This document shows, one piece after another, positions 36,800 through 45,107 of a stretch of 64,000 nucleotides of DNA. The notes under the pieces are model-generated. The model worked only from the letters and a program-made list of their open reading frames with translations. It did no database searches and was not told the origin of the DNA. The stretch comes from Aquirufa antheringensis (GTDB taxonomy: Bacteria; Bacteroidota; Bacteroidia; Cytophagales; Spirosomataceae). Position 1 is the first letter of the stretch. Every line of letters begins with the position of its first letter. The stretch lies in the NCBI RefSeq assembly GCF_004307425.1, contig NZ_SEWZ01000002.1, forward strand, positions 4,935 to 68,934. Reading direction: 5' to 3'. Both the position numbers and the translations under genes were made by a program.

Positions 36800-37465
36800 A
36801 CTCCTCAATTCGTCTAAATGCTGGATTTCGTGAGGTAAATCCGTTTCTATCGAAAACGGATTATAATGAATCGCTGGAATTCCCGCGTTCAACGCTCCCC
36901 TGACATCAGCCTCAATGTGATCGCCGATCATTAACGCCTCTCCAGGCTGAATACCTGCGCGTTCTAAAGCATATTCATAAAATAACGGATTCGGTTTCTT
37001 CGTGCCAACTTGCTGCGATGTGATAATCTCCTGAAAAAAGGAGCGCATCCCCGCGCCTTCAATCTTCACGTATTGAATGTCATCGAAGCCATTCGTCAAA
37101 ATATATAAGGGAAAATGGGCTGCTAAATCTTGTATGACTTCAAAGGCGCCAGGCATCAAATTCGTCTTTCGCGGTGCACGTTCGAGGTATTTATCTCCGA
37201 ATTCTCCCGCAGGACCTTCAACACGCAGTTCTTGAAAAAAACGCACAAAGCGCGTTTCCCTTAGTTCCGCCTGCGAGATTTCGCCTGCTGCGTATTGGTC
37301 CCACAAACCATTATTGATTTTTTCAAAGGTCGCCCAGTAGCTTAAGGGCTCAATGGCCAGCTCGTATTCAACGGCTAAATCAAGTAAAACTTCTTTGGCA
37401 TTTAAGTCGTGATCCCACAGCGTGTGATCCCAGTCAAAAAAAAGTGCTTTCGGGCTAAAATTCAT
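36782..37465 (-). CDS. HAD-superfamily phosphatase, YjjG type
   Basis: This 227-aa HAD hydrolase has motif I FFDWDHTLWDHD (residues 9-20), motif II YILTNGF, the lysine motif KKPNPLFYEYAL and motif IV MIGDHIEADVRGA. The DHTLWD start and length point to the YjjG nucleotidase subgroup, which removes non-canonical nucleoside monophosphates. Its ATG is only four bases after a -7 promoter element, so the mRNA is likely leaderless. It converges on the RecB-like nuclease gene. Confidence 0.88.
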   Translation of the reverse strand: MNFSPKALFFDWDHTLWDHDLNAKEVLLDLAVEYELAIEPLSYWATFEKINNGLWDQYAAGEISQAELRETRFVRFFQELRVEGPAGEFGDKYLERAPRKTNLMPGAFEVIQDLAAHFPLYILTNGFDDIQYVKIEGAGMRSFFQEIITSQQVGTKKPNPLFYEYALERAGIQPGEALMIGDHIEADVRGALNAGIPAIHYNPFSIETDLPHEIQHLDELRSLLKNR

Positions 37466-37469
37466 GTAA

Positions 37470-37494
37470 CAAAGGTAATAATAACTTACCTTTG
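37470..37494. promoter_or_regulatory. Divergent -7 elements forming an inverted repeat
   Basis: CAAAGGTAA (37470-37478) and TTACCTTTG (37486-37494) are perfect inverted copies 7 bp apart: a TACCTTTG -7 element for the HAD gene on the minus strand and another for the exonuclease gene on the plus strand. The two polymerases would occupy overlapping DNA, so the genes may compete. Confidence 0.6.
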
Positions 37495-37518
37495 CTTTAG
37501 CCCATTTTAAAATATCCT

Positions 37519-38328
37519 ATGGAACATCAATTACAGCTAAAGAGACCTCTCGCATTTTTCGATTTAGAGACGACGGGGATACAGATTAACCGCGATCGCA
37601 TTGTGGAAATTTCCATTGCCAAAGCGAATCTAGACGGAACCGTGGAGGTTAAAACGCGCCGCGTGAATCCAGGTATTCCGATTCCTTTAGAAGCTTCTTT
37701 AGTACACGGGATCTACGATGAAGATGTGAAAGACGAACCAACTTTTCGAATGGTGGCTCGCTCCCTATCTACTTTTTTAGACGGCTGTGACCTCGCTGGC
37801 TTTAACTCCAATCGTTTCGATGTGCCTATGCTGGTAGAGGAAATGCTACGTGCTGAGGTAGATTTCGATATGAAAAACAGAAAATTAGTGGATGCGCAAC
37901 GCATTTTCCATTTAATGGAGCCGCGTAATTTAACCGCTGCCTACCAATTTTACTGTGGCAAAGAATTAATCGGAGCACACGGAGCTGAGGCGGATGTGTT
38001 AGCGACTTTAGAAGTACTGAACGCGCAGGTGAAACACTATGCGAACAAGGCCATCAAGGATGCGGAGGGAAAAGAAGTATTCCCGATCCAAAACGACATG
38101 GATAAGTTGCACGAACTAAGTGCCTCGAATTCAATTGACTACGCAAACCGAATGGCCTACAATAAAGAGCGAGTGGCTTGCTTTAATTTTGGCAAACACA
38201 TCGGTAGACCTGTACTCGATGTATTGAAGTCTGATCCGTCTTATTACGACTGGATGATGAAGGGTGATTTCCCGATGGACACCAAGCGCAAACTGACCGA
38301 AATAAAATTGCAAGGTTTTCAGCGTTAA
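37519..38328 (+). CDS. DEDDh 3'-5' exonuclease (DnaQ-like)
   Basis: This 269-aa protein has the exonuclease motifs ExoI LAFFDLETTG (about 11-20), ExoII AGFNSNRFDVPM (about 93-104) and ExoIII HGAEADV (about 154-160), the DEDDh set. The C-terminal 80 residues carry NFGKHIGRPVLDVL...DPSYYDWMM, a small module often attached to Bacteroidota DnaQ-like exonucleases. It may be a proofreading or repair exonuclease; it is not fused to a polymerase. It is transcribed from the divergent promoter at 37487-37494. Confidence 0.88.
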   Translation: MEHQLQLKRPLAFFDLETTGIQINRDRIVEISIAKANLDGTVEVKTRRVNPGIPIPLEASLVHGIYDEDVKDEPTFRMVARSLSTFLDGCDLAGFNSNRFDVPMLVEEMLRAEVDFDMKNRKLVDAQRIFHLMEPRNLTAAYQFYCGKELIGAHGAEADVLATLEVLNAQVKHYANKAIKDAEGKEVFPIQNDMDKLHELSASNSIDYANRMAYNKERVACFNFGKHIGRPVLDVLKSDPSYYDWMMKGDFPMDTKRKLTEIKLQGFQR

Positions 38329-38433
38329 GGCATTTTTGATGTCGAGGCTATCAGATATTTTCGTATTTTTGCCTCGCATAAATGCATTTTTTGGACAGGC
38401 TTTTGCCTGAAGCCTTTGTTATTATTTAAGACT

Positions 38434-38763
38434 ATGCAATCAATACCAGAAATTATCCGTACGATTCCATTAACCCATTACATTATGCTGAGCTCAGCTT
38501 TGTTTTGCATTGGTATTTTGGGCGTATTAACACGTAGAAATGCGATCATCGTATTTATGGCGATCGAATTAATGTTAAATGCCGTTAACTTATTGTTAGC
38601 TGCCTTTTCTTCCTACTATTCTGACCCAGCCGGTCAAATTTTCGTTTTCTTCATTATGGCCGTGGCCGCAGCAGAAGTGGCTGTTGGTTTAGCGATTATC
38701 GTGATGATTTACCGAAATATCCAAAGCATCGATATCGGTGTTCTTAACAAATTGAAAAACTAA
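38434..38763 (+). CDS. nuoK: NADH-quinone oxidoreductase subunit K
   Basis: This 109-aa, three-helix protein has the NuoK pattern: [24 protein letters not shown], then the membrane glutamates in [13 protein letters not shown] and [12 protein letters not shown] start at ATG 38434; an upstream TTG adds six residues without family support. A -7-like TATTTTTG lies at 38364-38371. It begins a nuoK-L-M-N-gtrA operon; nuoJ and earlier genes are not upstream. Confidence 0.95.
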   Translation: MQSIPEIIRTIPLTHYIMLSSALFCIGILGVLTRRNAIIVFMAIELMLNAVNLLLAAFSSYYSDPAGQIFVFFIMAVAAAEVAVGLAIIVMIYRNIQSIDIGVLNKLKN

Positions 38764-38789
38764 TTAAGCGCAAATTCCGCCCAATTAAT

Positions 38790-40673
38790 ATGTCTTTACT
38801 ATTCCTCATTCCACTATTACCCTTAGTAGGCTTTGCTATTAATGGGTTAGCGTACCCGAAATTACCGAAGCAAATCGCGGGAATCATTGGAACCATTCCT
38901 CCCTTGGTTGCCTTCGCTTTATCACTTCAGTTATTCTTGAATTTTGACGGTCAGGCACAAATTCTTCCCATCGCGGATTGGATTAAGGTAGGTTCTCTCG
39001 AGATTCCTTTTGCCTTCCAAATCGATCAATTATCGATCTTAATGCTCCTCGTCATCACGGGAGTGGGCACCTTGATTCACGTGTATTCGATTGGGTATAT
39101 GTCCCACGATGCGGGTTTTGGTAAGTTTTTTGCCTTCTTGAACCTGTTCGTGTTCTTTATGTTAATCCTCGTTTTAGGGGCCAACTTCACAGTCTTGTTC
39201 ATCGGTTGGGAGGGCGTAGGTTTATGCTCTTATCTACTGATCGGGTTTTGGAACCAGAAGAATTCTTACGGAGATGCAGCGCGTAAGGCCTTTATTATGA
39301 ACCGTATTGGTGATTTAGGGTTCTTAGTAGGGATCTTTTTATTGATCCAGGATTTCGGAACAACCGATTACCAGACGATTTTCACTGCCATCCAAAGTGG
39401 CGATTATACGACAGATTTAAGCATCATCGCTTTCTGTTTATTCATCGGTGCGATGGGTAAATCAGCACAAATTCCTTTGTTTACTTGGCTTCCAGATGCG
39501 ATGGCGGGTCCTACGCCAGTTTCGGCTTTGATTCACGCGGCGACGATGGTGACGGCGGGTATTTACATGGTGATTCGTGCGAATGCCTTGTTTGAATTAA
39601 GCCCAGAAGTATTGCATTTTGTGGGTTGGATTGGTTTAGCAACGGCCTTATTAGGCGCTGCGATTGGTCTTTTCCAAAACGATATCAAAAAAGTCCTTGC
39701 TTATTCTACGGTATCCCAGTTAGGCTACATGTTTATGGGCTTAGGCGCTTCAGCGTATACGGCGTCGTTCTTCCACGTGATGACACACGCGTTCTTTAAG
39801 GCCCTTCTTTTCTTAGGCGCTGGTTCTGTGATTCACGCGATGTCAGACGAACAAGATATTCGCCGTATGGGTGGATTGAAATCGAAGATGCCTATCACGT
39901 TCATTACGTTTATGTTAGGAACGATTGCGATTGCGGGTATTCCTCCTTTCGCGGGTTTCTTCTCGAAAGATGAAATCTTAGCGAGCCTATACCACCACGA
40001 TCCAGTGATGTGGGGTTTAGCGATTGTGGGGGCTGCTTTGACCTCTTTCTATATGTTCCGTGTATTCATTTTGACTTTCTACGGAGAGTTCAGAGGAACG
40101 GAAAAACAAGCGCATCATTTACATGAATCGCCTATCACGATGACCTTACCGTTGATTATTTTAGCGGTATTTTCTGTGGGTGGCGGTTTAATCAACTTAC
40201 CTCACTTCGCGGGAGGAAATGAATTCTTAGCGCATTGGTTAGCGCCCTTATTGCCAGAAGCTGGAGAAGCGGGAGAAGTCAACTTCTTGAGTTTAGAAGG
40301 TGGTGCCCCATTATTAGCAGCCTTCTTGCCAGCCTTCTTAGCGATCTACGTTTTTGGGATGCAGAAATCAGTACCATCAGAAGACACGGAGATTTCAGGT
40401 ATCCAAAAGGTCATCTACCACAAATTCTACATCGACGAATTATACGATATGCTGTTTGTTAAGCCTATCGCTTTCTTATCGAACTTCTTCTTCCAAGTGA
40501 TCGACTTCTTAGTGATCGACTTGTTTGTGGAGGGCTTAGGACGTTTTGTAAAATACGCTTCGAGCGAGTTCCGCAGAGCCCAAACAGGAAACGTAGGCAT
40601 CTACCTATTCTGCATGGTCGCGGCCATCGTTGTCATCTTATTTGTTAGTTTAAAAAGTACGATCCTTCCATAA
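38790..40673 (+). CDS. nuoL: NADH-quinone oxidoreductase subunit L
   Basis: This 627-aa antiporter-like complex I subunit has about 16 membrane helices, the QLSILMLLVITGVGTLIHVYS region, GWEGVGLCSYLLIGFW, MGKSAQIPLFTWLPDAMAGPTPVSALIHAATMVTAG and FLGAGSVIHAM. It pumps protons and ends in the long lateral helix region. It lies 26 bp after nuoK and 18 bp before nuoM. Confidence 0.97.
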   Translation: MSLLFLIPLLPLVGFAINGLAYPKLPKQIAGIIGTIPPLVAFALSLQLFLNFDGQAQILPIADWIKVGSLEIPFAFQIDQLSILMLLVITGVGTLIHVYSIGYMSHDAGFGKFFAFLNLFVFFMLILVLGANFTVLFIGWEGVGLCSYLLIGFWNQKNSYGDAARKAFIMNRIGDLGFLVGIFLLIQDFGTTDYQTIFTAIQSGDYTTDLSIIAFCLFIGAMGKSAQIPLFTWLPDAMAGPTPVSALIHAATMVTAGIYMVIRANALFELSPEVLHFVGWIGLATALLGAAIGLFQNDIKKVLAYSTVSQLGYMFMGLGASAYTASFFHVMTHAFFKALLFLGAGSVIHAMSDEQDIRRMGGLKSKMPITFITFMLGTIAIAGIPPFAGFFSKDEILASLYHHDPVMWGLAIVGAALTSFYMFRVFILTFYGEFRGTEKQAHHLHESPITMTLPLIILAVFSVGGGLINLPHFAGGNEFLAHWLAPLLPEAGEAGEVNFLSLEGGAPLLAAFLPAFLAIYVFGMQKSVPSEDTEISGIQKVIYHKFYIDELYDMLFVKPIAFLSNFFFQVIDFLVIDLFVEGLGRFVKYASSEFRRAQTGNVGIYLFCMVAAIVVILFVSLKSTILP

Positions 40674-40691
40674 TCCGATCGCAACATAGCT

Positions 40692-42137
40692 ATGTATCTA
40701 CTATTTATACTTTTATTTCCGCTTTTGATTGGGTCAGCTTTGTTGATCTTCAAGCCAAAGAACGCGTTCGCTATTTCTCTAGCGGCCTCCATTATTGAAT
40801 TAGCGGCCACCGCCTTTGTTCTACAAGAAGCTAGCCTTAACCCTGTTTCCTTTTCTGCTCCTTGGGTAGCGGAAGCGGGTTTATCCTTTTCCCTGTATGT
40901 GGATGGAATCAGCGGCGTTTTAATCGGACTTTGTGCCTTGTTAGTTCCGTTCATCGTAGCAACAACAGCGAATACGGATCGTGCAAACAACTCCCAATTC
41001 CAGGGTTTGATGTTAGCGATGCAAACGGCTTTAATGGGAGCGTTCTTAGCGAAAGATGCGTTCTTGTTTTACTTCTTCTTCGAAGCGTCGTTATTACCGA
41101 TCTATTTCTTAGCAGCGATTTATGGCGGCGAGAACAAGAATGCGATTACGTTTAAGTTCTTTGTATATACCTTGTTTGGGTCTTTATTCTTCTTAATCGC
41201 TTTAGTATATGTGTATTTACAAACACCTGGCGAGTTTCACTCAGCGGATATGGAGGTATTGTATCAAACAGCAAAAGGCTTAAGCGCTGACCAACAAGGG
41301 TATTTATTTGCGGCCTTCTTCTTGGCATTTGCCATCAAGATGCCTGTTTTCCCGTTCCACACGTGGCAACCGGATACCTATACCGTGGCTCCTGCACAAG
41401 GAACAATGTTATTATCGGGTATCATGTTGAAGATGGGTACGTACGGAGTAATTCGTTTGGTCTTACCAATGTTCCCATTAGGAGTAGCGACATGGGGCTT
41501 AACGGCATCCATCTTATCAGTAATCGGCGTGATTTACGGTTCGATTATCGCTATCCAACAAAAAGACGCGAAACGCTTATTAGCCTATTCTTCCTTTGCG
41601 CACGTGGGCTTGATGTCTGCCGGTATTTTATCGGGAAGCATTGAAGGTATTCAAGGCGCCTTGTACCAAATGTTATCGCACGGTATCAACATCATCGGTT
41701 TATTCTTCGTGATTGAGATTATTGAGCGCAGAACAAAATCCAGAGAAATCGCTCAGTTAGGCGGTATCACGCAATTCTCGTATCCTTTGACGGTCACTTT
41801 TGTGATCTTGAGTTTAGGTTCGGTGGCGTTACCATTAACGAATGGTTTCATCGGGGAATTCTTGTTATTAAAGAGTGTATTTGACCAAAACTTGACCCTA
41901 GGCATCATCGCTGGGATCACCATCATCTTAGGTGCGGTGTATACGTTGCGTTTGATTCAGAAATCGATGTTCGGAAATGTGTCACGCATCACGGCTGATT
42001 TTGCAGACTTAACGTTTGCAGAGAAAGCGGTGTTAATTCCGTTGAGCGCCTTGGTTATTCTAGGCGGAATTTTCCCATCGACAGTTTTAGGTTTTAGTGA
42101 GCCAGCGGTTCAGCAATTAATCCAATGGTTCAAATAA
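40692..42137 (+). CDS. nuoM: NADH-quinone oxidoreductase subunit M
   Basis: This 481-aa proton-pumping subunit has FYFFFEASLLPIYFLAAIYGG, FAIKMPVFPFHTWQPDTYTVAPAQGTMLLSGIMLKMGTYG and the SFAHVGLMSAGI segment, with about 14 helices. The membrane Glu (FEAS) and Lys (IKMP) of the channel are present. It follows nuoL by 18 bp. Confidence 0.97.
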   Translation: MYLLFILLFPLLIGSALLIFKPKNAFAISLAASIIELAATAFVLQEASLNPVSFSAPWVAEAGLSFSLYVDGISGVLIGLCALLVPFIVATTANTDRANNSQFQGLMLAMQTALMGAFLAKDAFLFYFFFEASLLPIYFLAAIYGGENKNAITFKFFVYTLFGSLFFLIALVYVYLQTPGEFHSADMEVLYQTAKGLSADQQGYLFAAFFLAFAIKMPVFPFHTWQPDTYTVAPAQGTMLLSGIMLKMGTYGVIRLVLPMFPLGVATWGLTASILSVIGVIYGSIIAIQQKDAKRLLAYSSFAHVGLMSAGILSGSIEGIQGALYQMLSHGINIIGLFFVIEIIERRTKSREIAQLGGITQFSYPLTVTFVILSLGSVALPLTNGFIGEFLLLKSVFDQNLTLGIIAGITIILGAVYTLRLIQKSMFGNVSRITADFADLTFAEKAVLIPLSALVILGGIFPSTVLGFSEPAVQQLIQWFK

Positions 42138-42156
42138 AATAGTATTAAAAAGCATT

Positions 42157-43554
42157 ATGACGGCTATCATTGCATTATCACTTCTAGGTATTTTAAATTT
42201 ATTTTTGGGCTTTTGGCTTTCGAGAAAAACCATCCAAGCGGCAACGCTTTTGTTCTTAGCGGGCAGTATGGCTTTGACGGCTATGGATTGGAACCACGAA
42301 ATGTTATGGTATGGACATATGTTCCACACCACGAATACTTCCATCAGCTTCAGCTTAATCATTCAATTAGCAGCCTTTATGGTGGTTAGTTTTTCCAAAG
42401 GCTTTGGCATCGACGAAGAGCACACGCATCCAGCAGAATACTACGCGATTCTATTGTTCTCGGTTGTGGGAGCTATTTTAATGGTTTCATTCGACCACTT
42501 GATTATGTTCTTTGTGGGTTTAGAAATCCTTTCCGTTGCGATGTATGTGTTAACAGGTTCAGACAAGCGTAATTTGCGTTCGAACGAGGCGGCCTTGAAA
42601 TACTTCTTAATGGGTTCTTTCGCAACAGGTATTTTACTGTTCGGAATTACCTTAGTATACGGTGCAACGCGCTCATTCTACCTGGTTAATATCGCTCAAG
42701 CCATCGCGAATACACCACCAGAATCAACCCCAGTGTTTTTATCAATTGGGGTATTATTGATTTTAGTCGGTTTCTTATTTAAGATTTCAGCAGCACCATT
42801 CCACTTCTGGACTCCAGATGTGTACGAAGGAGCGCCTACTATCTTTACGATGTTTATGTCGACGGTAGTAAAAGCAGCCAGTTTTGCGGCCTTGTACCAA
42901 TTACTTTCGGGGCCGTTTGGCACCATGTACGGAACGTGGGTATACCCTATATACTACATCAGCATGTTGACGCTTTTAGTCGGAAACATCACAGCGGTGT
43001 ACCAACAATCAGCGAAGCGTATGTTAGCTTATTCGAGTATTTCACACGCGGGGTATATGTTGTTAACGGTGAGCGCGAATCAAGCGAGTACGCCATCTAC
43101 CATCTTGTATTATTCATTATCCTATACCTTAGCGACCATCGTGGCCTTCGGTGTGGTAATGTTAGTCGCGGAATACCAAACAGGGCGCACCGAGAAACCA
43201 GAGAACTTCAGTTCGTTTGAAGGTTTAGCCAAACAAAATCCAGGTTTAGCCTTCTGCTTTACCATCGCCTTATTGTCTTTAGCGGGGATTCCGTTGACGG
43301 CAGGTTTTTGGGGTAAATTCTTCGTCTTCTCTGACATCTTTAATCGCCACGTATACTATCCTGTGATCTTAGCGATTGTGATGTCTGCAGTAGGGGTTTA
43401 TTATTATTTCAAAGGAATCATTGCGATCTACTTTAAAGAAGGAGATATCGAGCGTATCGAGTTACCTGGTTTAGTGAAGTTTGCGATGTGGGCTTGTACG
43501 CTAGGTACCTTGTTATTAGGCGTATATCCAAGCATCGTTAAAAACCTCTTTTAA
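42157..43554 (+). CDS. nuoN: NADH-quinone oxidoreductase subunit N
   Basis: This 465-aa subunit has FFVGLEILSVAMYVLTG, SNEAALKYFLMGSFATG, FKISAAPFHFWTPDVYEGAPT and the AGIPLTAGFWGKFFVF C-terminal segment, all standard for NuoN. It completes the three antiporter-like subunits of complex I. The gtrA-like gene follows 9 bp later in the same operon. Confidence 0.97.
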   Translation: MTAIIALSLLGILNLFLGFWLSRKTIQAATLLFLAGSMALTAMDWNHEMLWYGHMFHTTNTSISFSLIIQLAAFMVVSFSKGFGIDEEHTHPAEYYAILLFSVVGAILMVSFDHLIMFFVGLEILSVAMYVLTGSDKRNLRSNEAALKYFLMGSFATGILLFGITLVYGATRSFYLVNIAQAIANTPPESTPVFLSIGVLLILVGFLFKISAAPFHFWTPDVYEGAPTIFTMFMSTVVKAASFAALYQLLSGPFGTMYGTWVYPIYYISMLTLLVGNITAVYQQSAKRMLAYSSISHAGYMLLTVSANQASTPSTILYYSLSYTLATIVAFGVVMLVAEYQTGRTEKPENFSSFEGLAKQNPGLAFCFTIALLSLAGIPLTAGFWGKFFVFSDIFNRHVYYPVILAIVMSAVGVYYYFKGIIAIYFKEGDIERIELPGLVKFAMWACTLGTLLLGVYPSIVKNLF

Positions 43555-43563
43555 TTCAGGCCT

Positions 43564-44058
43564 TTGAGCGACAAGAAAGCCCCCCTCTTTAATCAGAAAG
43601 ACTTATTCGCCTACTTCGTAGTGGCTGGATTAGGGGCTTGTGTTCAATTACTCGCTGGTGGATTAATTAAGGATTGGTTCCGCGTTTCCTACGAGGATTC
43701 CATTCTTCCTGCTTATTTCATCGCCTTAGTGGTAGGTTTTTTCCTAACGAAATTATTTGCCTTCAATGCGCGCCAAAGCCAGCAAACCAGACGCGAGATG
43801 TTCAAGTATGTCTTGGTTGCCAGCTTTTCAGGCATCATTACTTGGCTGTTCAGTACCATTCCTTACGATTTCATTCACGCGCATCACCCGGATATCTTTT
43901 TTGCCATTCCTTATTCGGTGAAAAAGTTAAATATCACCCAGATAGCGACGACCCTTCACGGAATGGGCTATAGTTTTGTGTCGAATTACATCTTGCACAA
44001 GACCTTTACCTTCAAATCAAGCGGCTTTTACGATCGCTTCAAGGACCTATTAAAATAG
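43564..44058 (+). CDS. GtrA-like membrane protein
   Basis: This 164-aa protein has four predicted membrane helices (about 15-36, 48-65, 75-95, 125-150) and a GtrA-like C-terminus (YSFVSNYILHKTFTFKSSGF). GtrA proteins flip or help move polyprenyl-linked sugars. The only good start is TTG 43564, nine bases after nuoN; no ATG exists until residue 79. It is probably co-transcribed with nuoKLMN. A weak hairpin without a U-run (GACCTT/AAGGTC, 44074-44089) follows. Confidence 0.75.
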   Translation: MSDKKAPLFNQKDLFAYFVVAGLGACVQLLAGGLIKDWFRVSYEDSILPAYFIALVVGFFLTKLFAFNARQSQQTRREMFKYVLVASFSGIITWLFSTIPYDFIHAHHPDIFFAIPYSVKKLNITQIATTLHGMGYSFVSNYILHKTFTFKSSGFYDRFKDLLK

Positions 44059-44191
44059 GACTTATCTAATTTAGACCTTTTCTAAGGTCGCAATTCTTAA
44101 GAATTCCTAAGCCGATTAAAGCTCATAGGGGCCTATTTTGAAAAAAACGAGACCATTCCTTAAAAAAATCTTAAAAATTTATTTGCATTTA

Positions 44192-44222
44192 TTTGTACTT
44201 ATAAAATAATGCCGTAGATTTG
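44192..44222 (+). promoter_or_regulatory. Strong promoter of the Ala-rich lipoprotein gene
   Basis: TTTG (44192-44195), a 19-nt spacer and TAGATTTG (44215-44222) fit the consensus at both elements. The region upstream is A/T-rich. The predicted leader is about 22 nt. This is one of the best promoter matches in the window. Confidence 0.75.
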
Positions 44223-44249
44223 TAGCTCAAACCTTAAACAAAATAAGAA

Positions 44250-44426
44250 ATGAAAAAAGTATTCGCTCTAGCTTTCGTTGCTGCAATGGTAACTTTAGCA
44301 TCTTGTGGTGAGAAGAAAGCAGAAGCTTCTGCTGACACTGTTGCTGTTGATTCTGCTGCTGCTGCTGCTCCAGCTGATTCTGCTGCTGCTGACACTGCTG
44401 CTGCTGACACTGCTGCTGCTAAATAA
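44250..44426 (+). CDS. Small alanine-rich lipoprotein
   Basis: This 58-aa protein, too short for a usual ORF cut-off, has a clear lipoprotein signal (MKKVFALAFVAAMVTLASC, Cys19) followed by a low-complexity tail built of Ala-Asp-Thr/Ser units (ADTAAADTAAAK at the end). The gene is rich in GCT codons and near-repeats of a 12-bp unit. A strong promoter and perfect terminator frame it, suggesting high expression as a lone transcript. The function is unknown; a structural Lpp-like role is only a guess. Confidence 0.85.
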   Translation: MKKVFALAFVAAMVTLASCGEKKAEASADTVAVDSAAAAAPADSAAADTAAADTAAAK

Positions 44427-44445
44427 TTTTAGCACAACGATCAGA

Positions 44446-44477
44446 AAAAAGTCCTTCGCATGCGAAGGACTTTTTTT
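44446..44477 (+). terminator. Terminator of the Ala-rich lipoprotein gene
   Basis: GTCCTTCGCA and TGCGAAGGAC form a perfect 20-bp palindrome (44451-44470), preceded by A and followed by seven T. The next gene's ATG comes directly after the T-run. Confidence 0.92.
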
Positions 44478-45107
44478 ATGGCTAAAAACCGGATGAAGAA
44501 TAAAAAGATTGATTCCTTTTTTGATCACTTCCCCCCCAAAGTAGCGGAATATTGCTTTCAACTTTGGCATGATTATTCTTTTGACTTTATTGTCAGCAAA
44601 TCGCGCGATTCTAAATTAGGCGATTACCGTTTCAGCCCAGCGAAAGGACACCAAGTGACGGTTAACCATAATTTGAATCCCTACGCATTCCTCGTGACCT
44701 ACATTCACGAAGTTGCTCACTTAACCACTTATCTGGCTCACAAAAACAAAGTTCTTCCACACGGGCAAGAATGGAAGACGGAATTCTATCAATTATTCGA
44801 GCCCATTTTAGACGAAGACTTACTCCCCGCTGAGTTAGTCAAGGTTCTGAAAGCCTATCTTCAAAATCCAGCGGCTTCCTCTAACGGCTACCAACCTCTC
44901 GTCGACATTCTCAAAAGCTTCGATGCTGAACCGCCTGCTGGAACACCCTTAATTGAATTAGCCGAAGGCGCACACTTTGCCTTAAAAAACCTACGCTTCA
45001 TCAAAGGGAAACTTCGCCGAACCCGTTACATTTGCAAAGAAATAAATTCAGGCAGAAACTACCTGGTGGCAAAACATGCGTACGTCTTACCGTTTGAGAA
45101 TTCTTAG
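44478..45107 (+). CDS. SprT-like zinc metallopeptidase-type protein
   Basis: This 209-aa protein has the SprT-type HEVAH motif (His77, Glu78, His81) and the third ligand region LPHGQEWKTEF. I start at ATG 44478, directly after the terminator T-run; an in-frame ATG at 44460 lies in the hairpin and ATG 44493 is an alternative. SprT-like proteins are related to DNA-protein crosslink proteases (SPRTN), but bacterial roles are unclear. The C-terminal part is basic (KGKLRRTRYI). It overlaps porU by 32 bp. Confidence 0.82.
   Translation: MAKNRMKNKKIDSFFDHFPPKVAEYCFQLWHDYSFDFIVSKSRDSKLGDYRFSPAKGHQVTVNHNLNPYAFLVTYIHEVAHLTTYLAHKNKVLPHGQEWKTEFYQLFEPILDEDLLPAELVKVLKAYLQNPAASSNGYQPLVDILKSFDAEPPAGTPLIELAEGAHFALKNLRFIKGKLRRTRYICKEINSGRNYLVAKHAYVLPFENS

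Noticed and set aside
44460-44477. Upstream ATG for the sprT-like gene
   Set aside because: It lies in the 3' arm of a perfect terminator hairpin; the ATG after the T-run is more likely.
44305-44496. Leucine-rich 63-aa plus-strand ORF and its serine-rich reverse counterpart
   Set aside because: Both are frame shadows of the GCT-rich repeats in the small Ala-rich lipoprotein gene; no start signals of their own.
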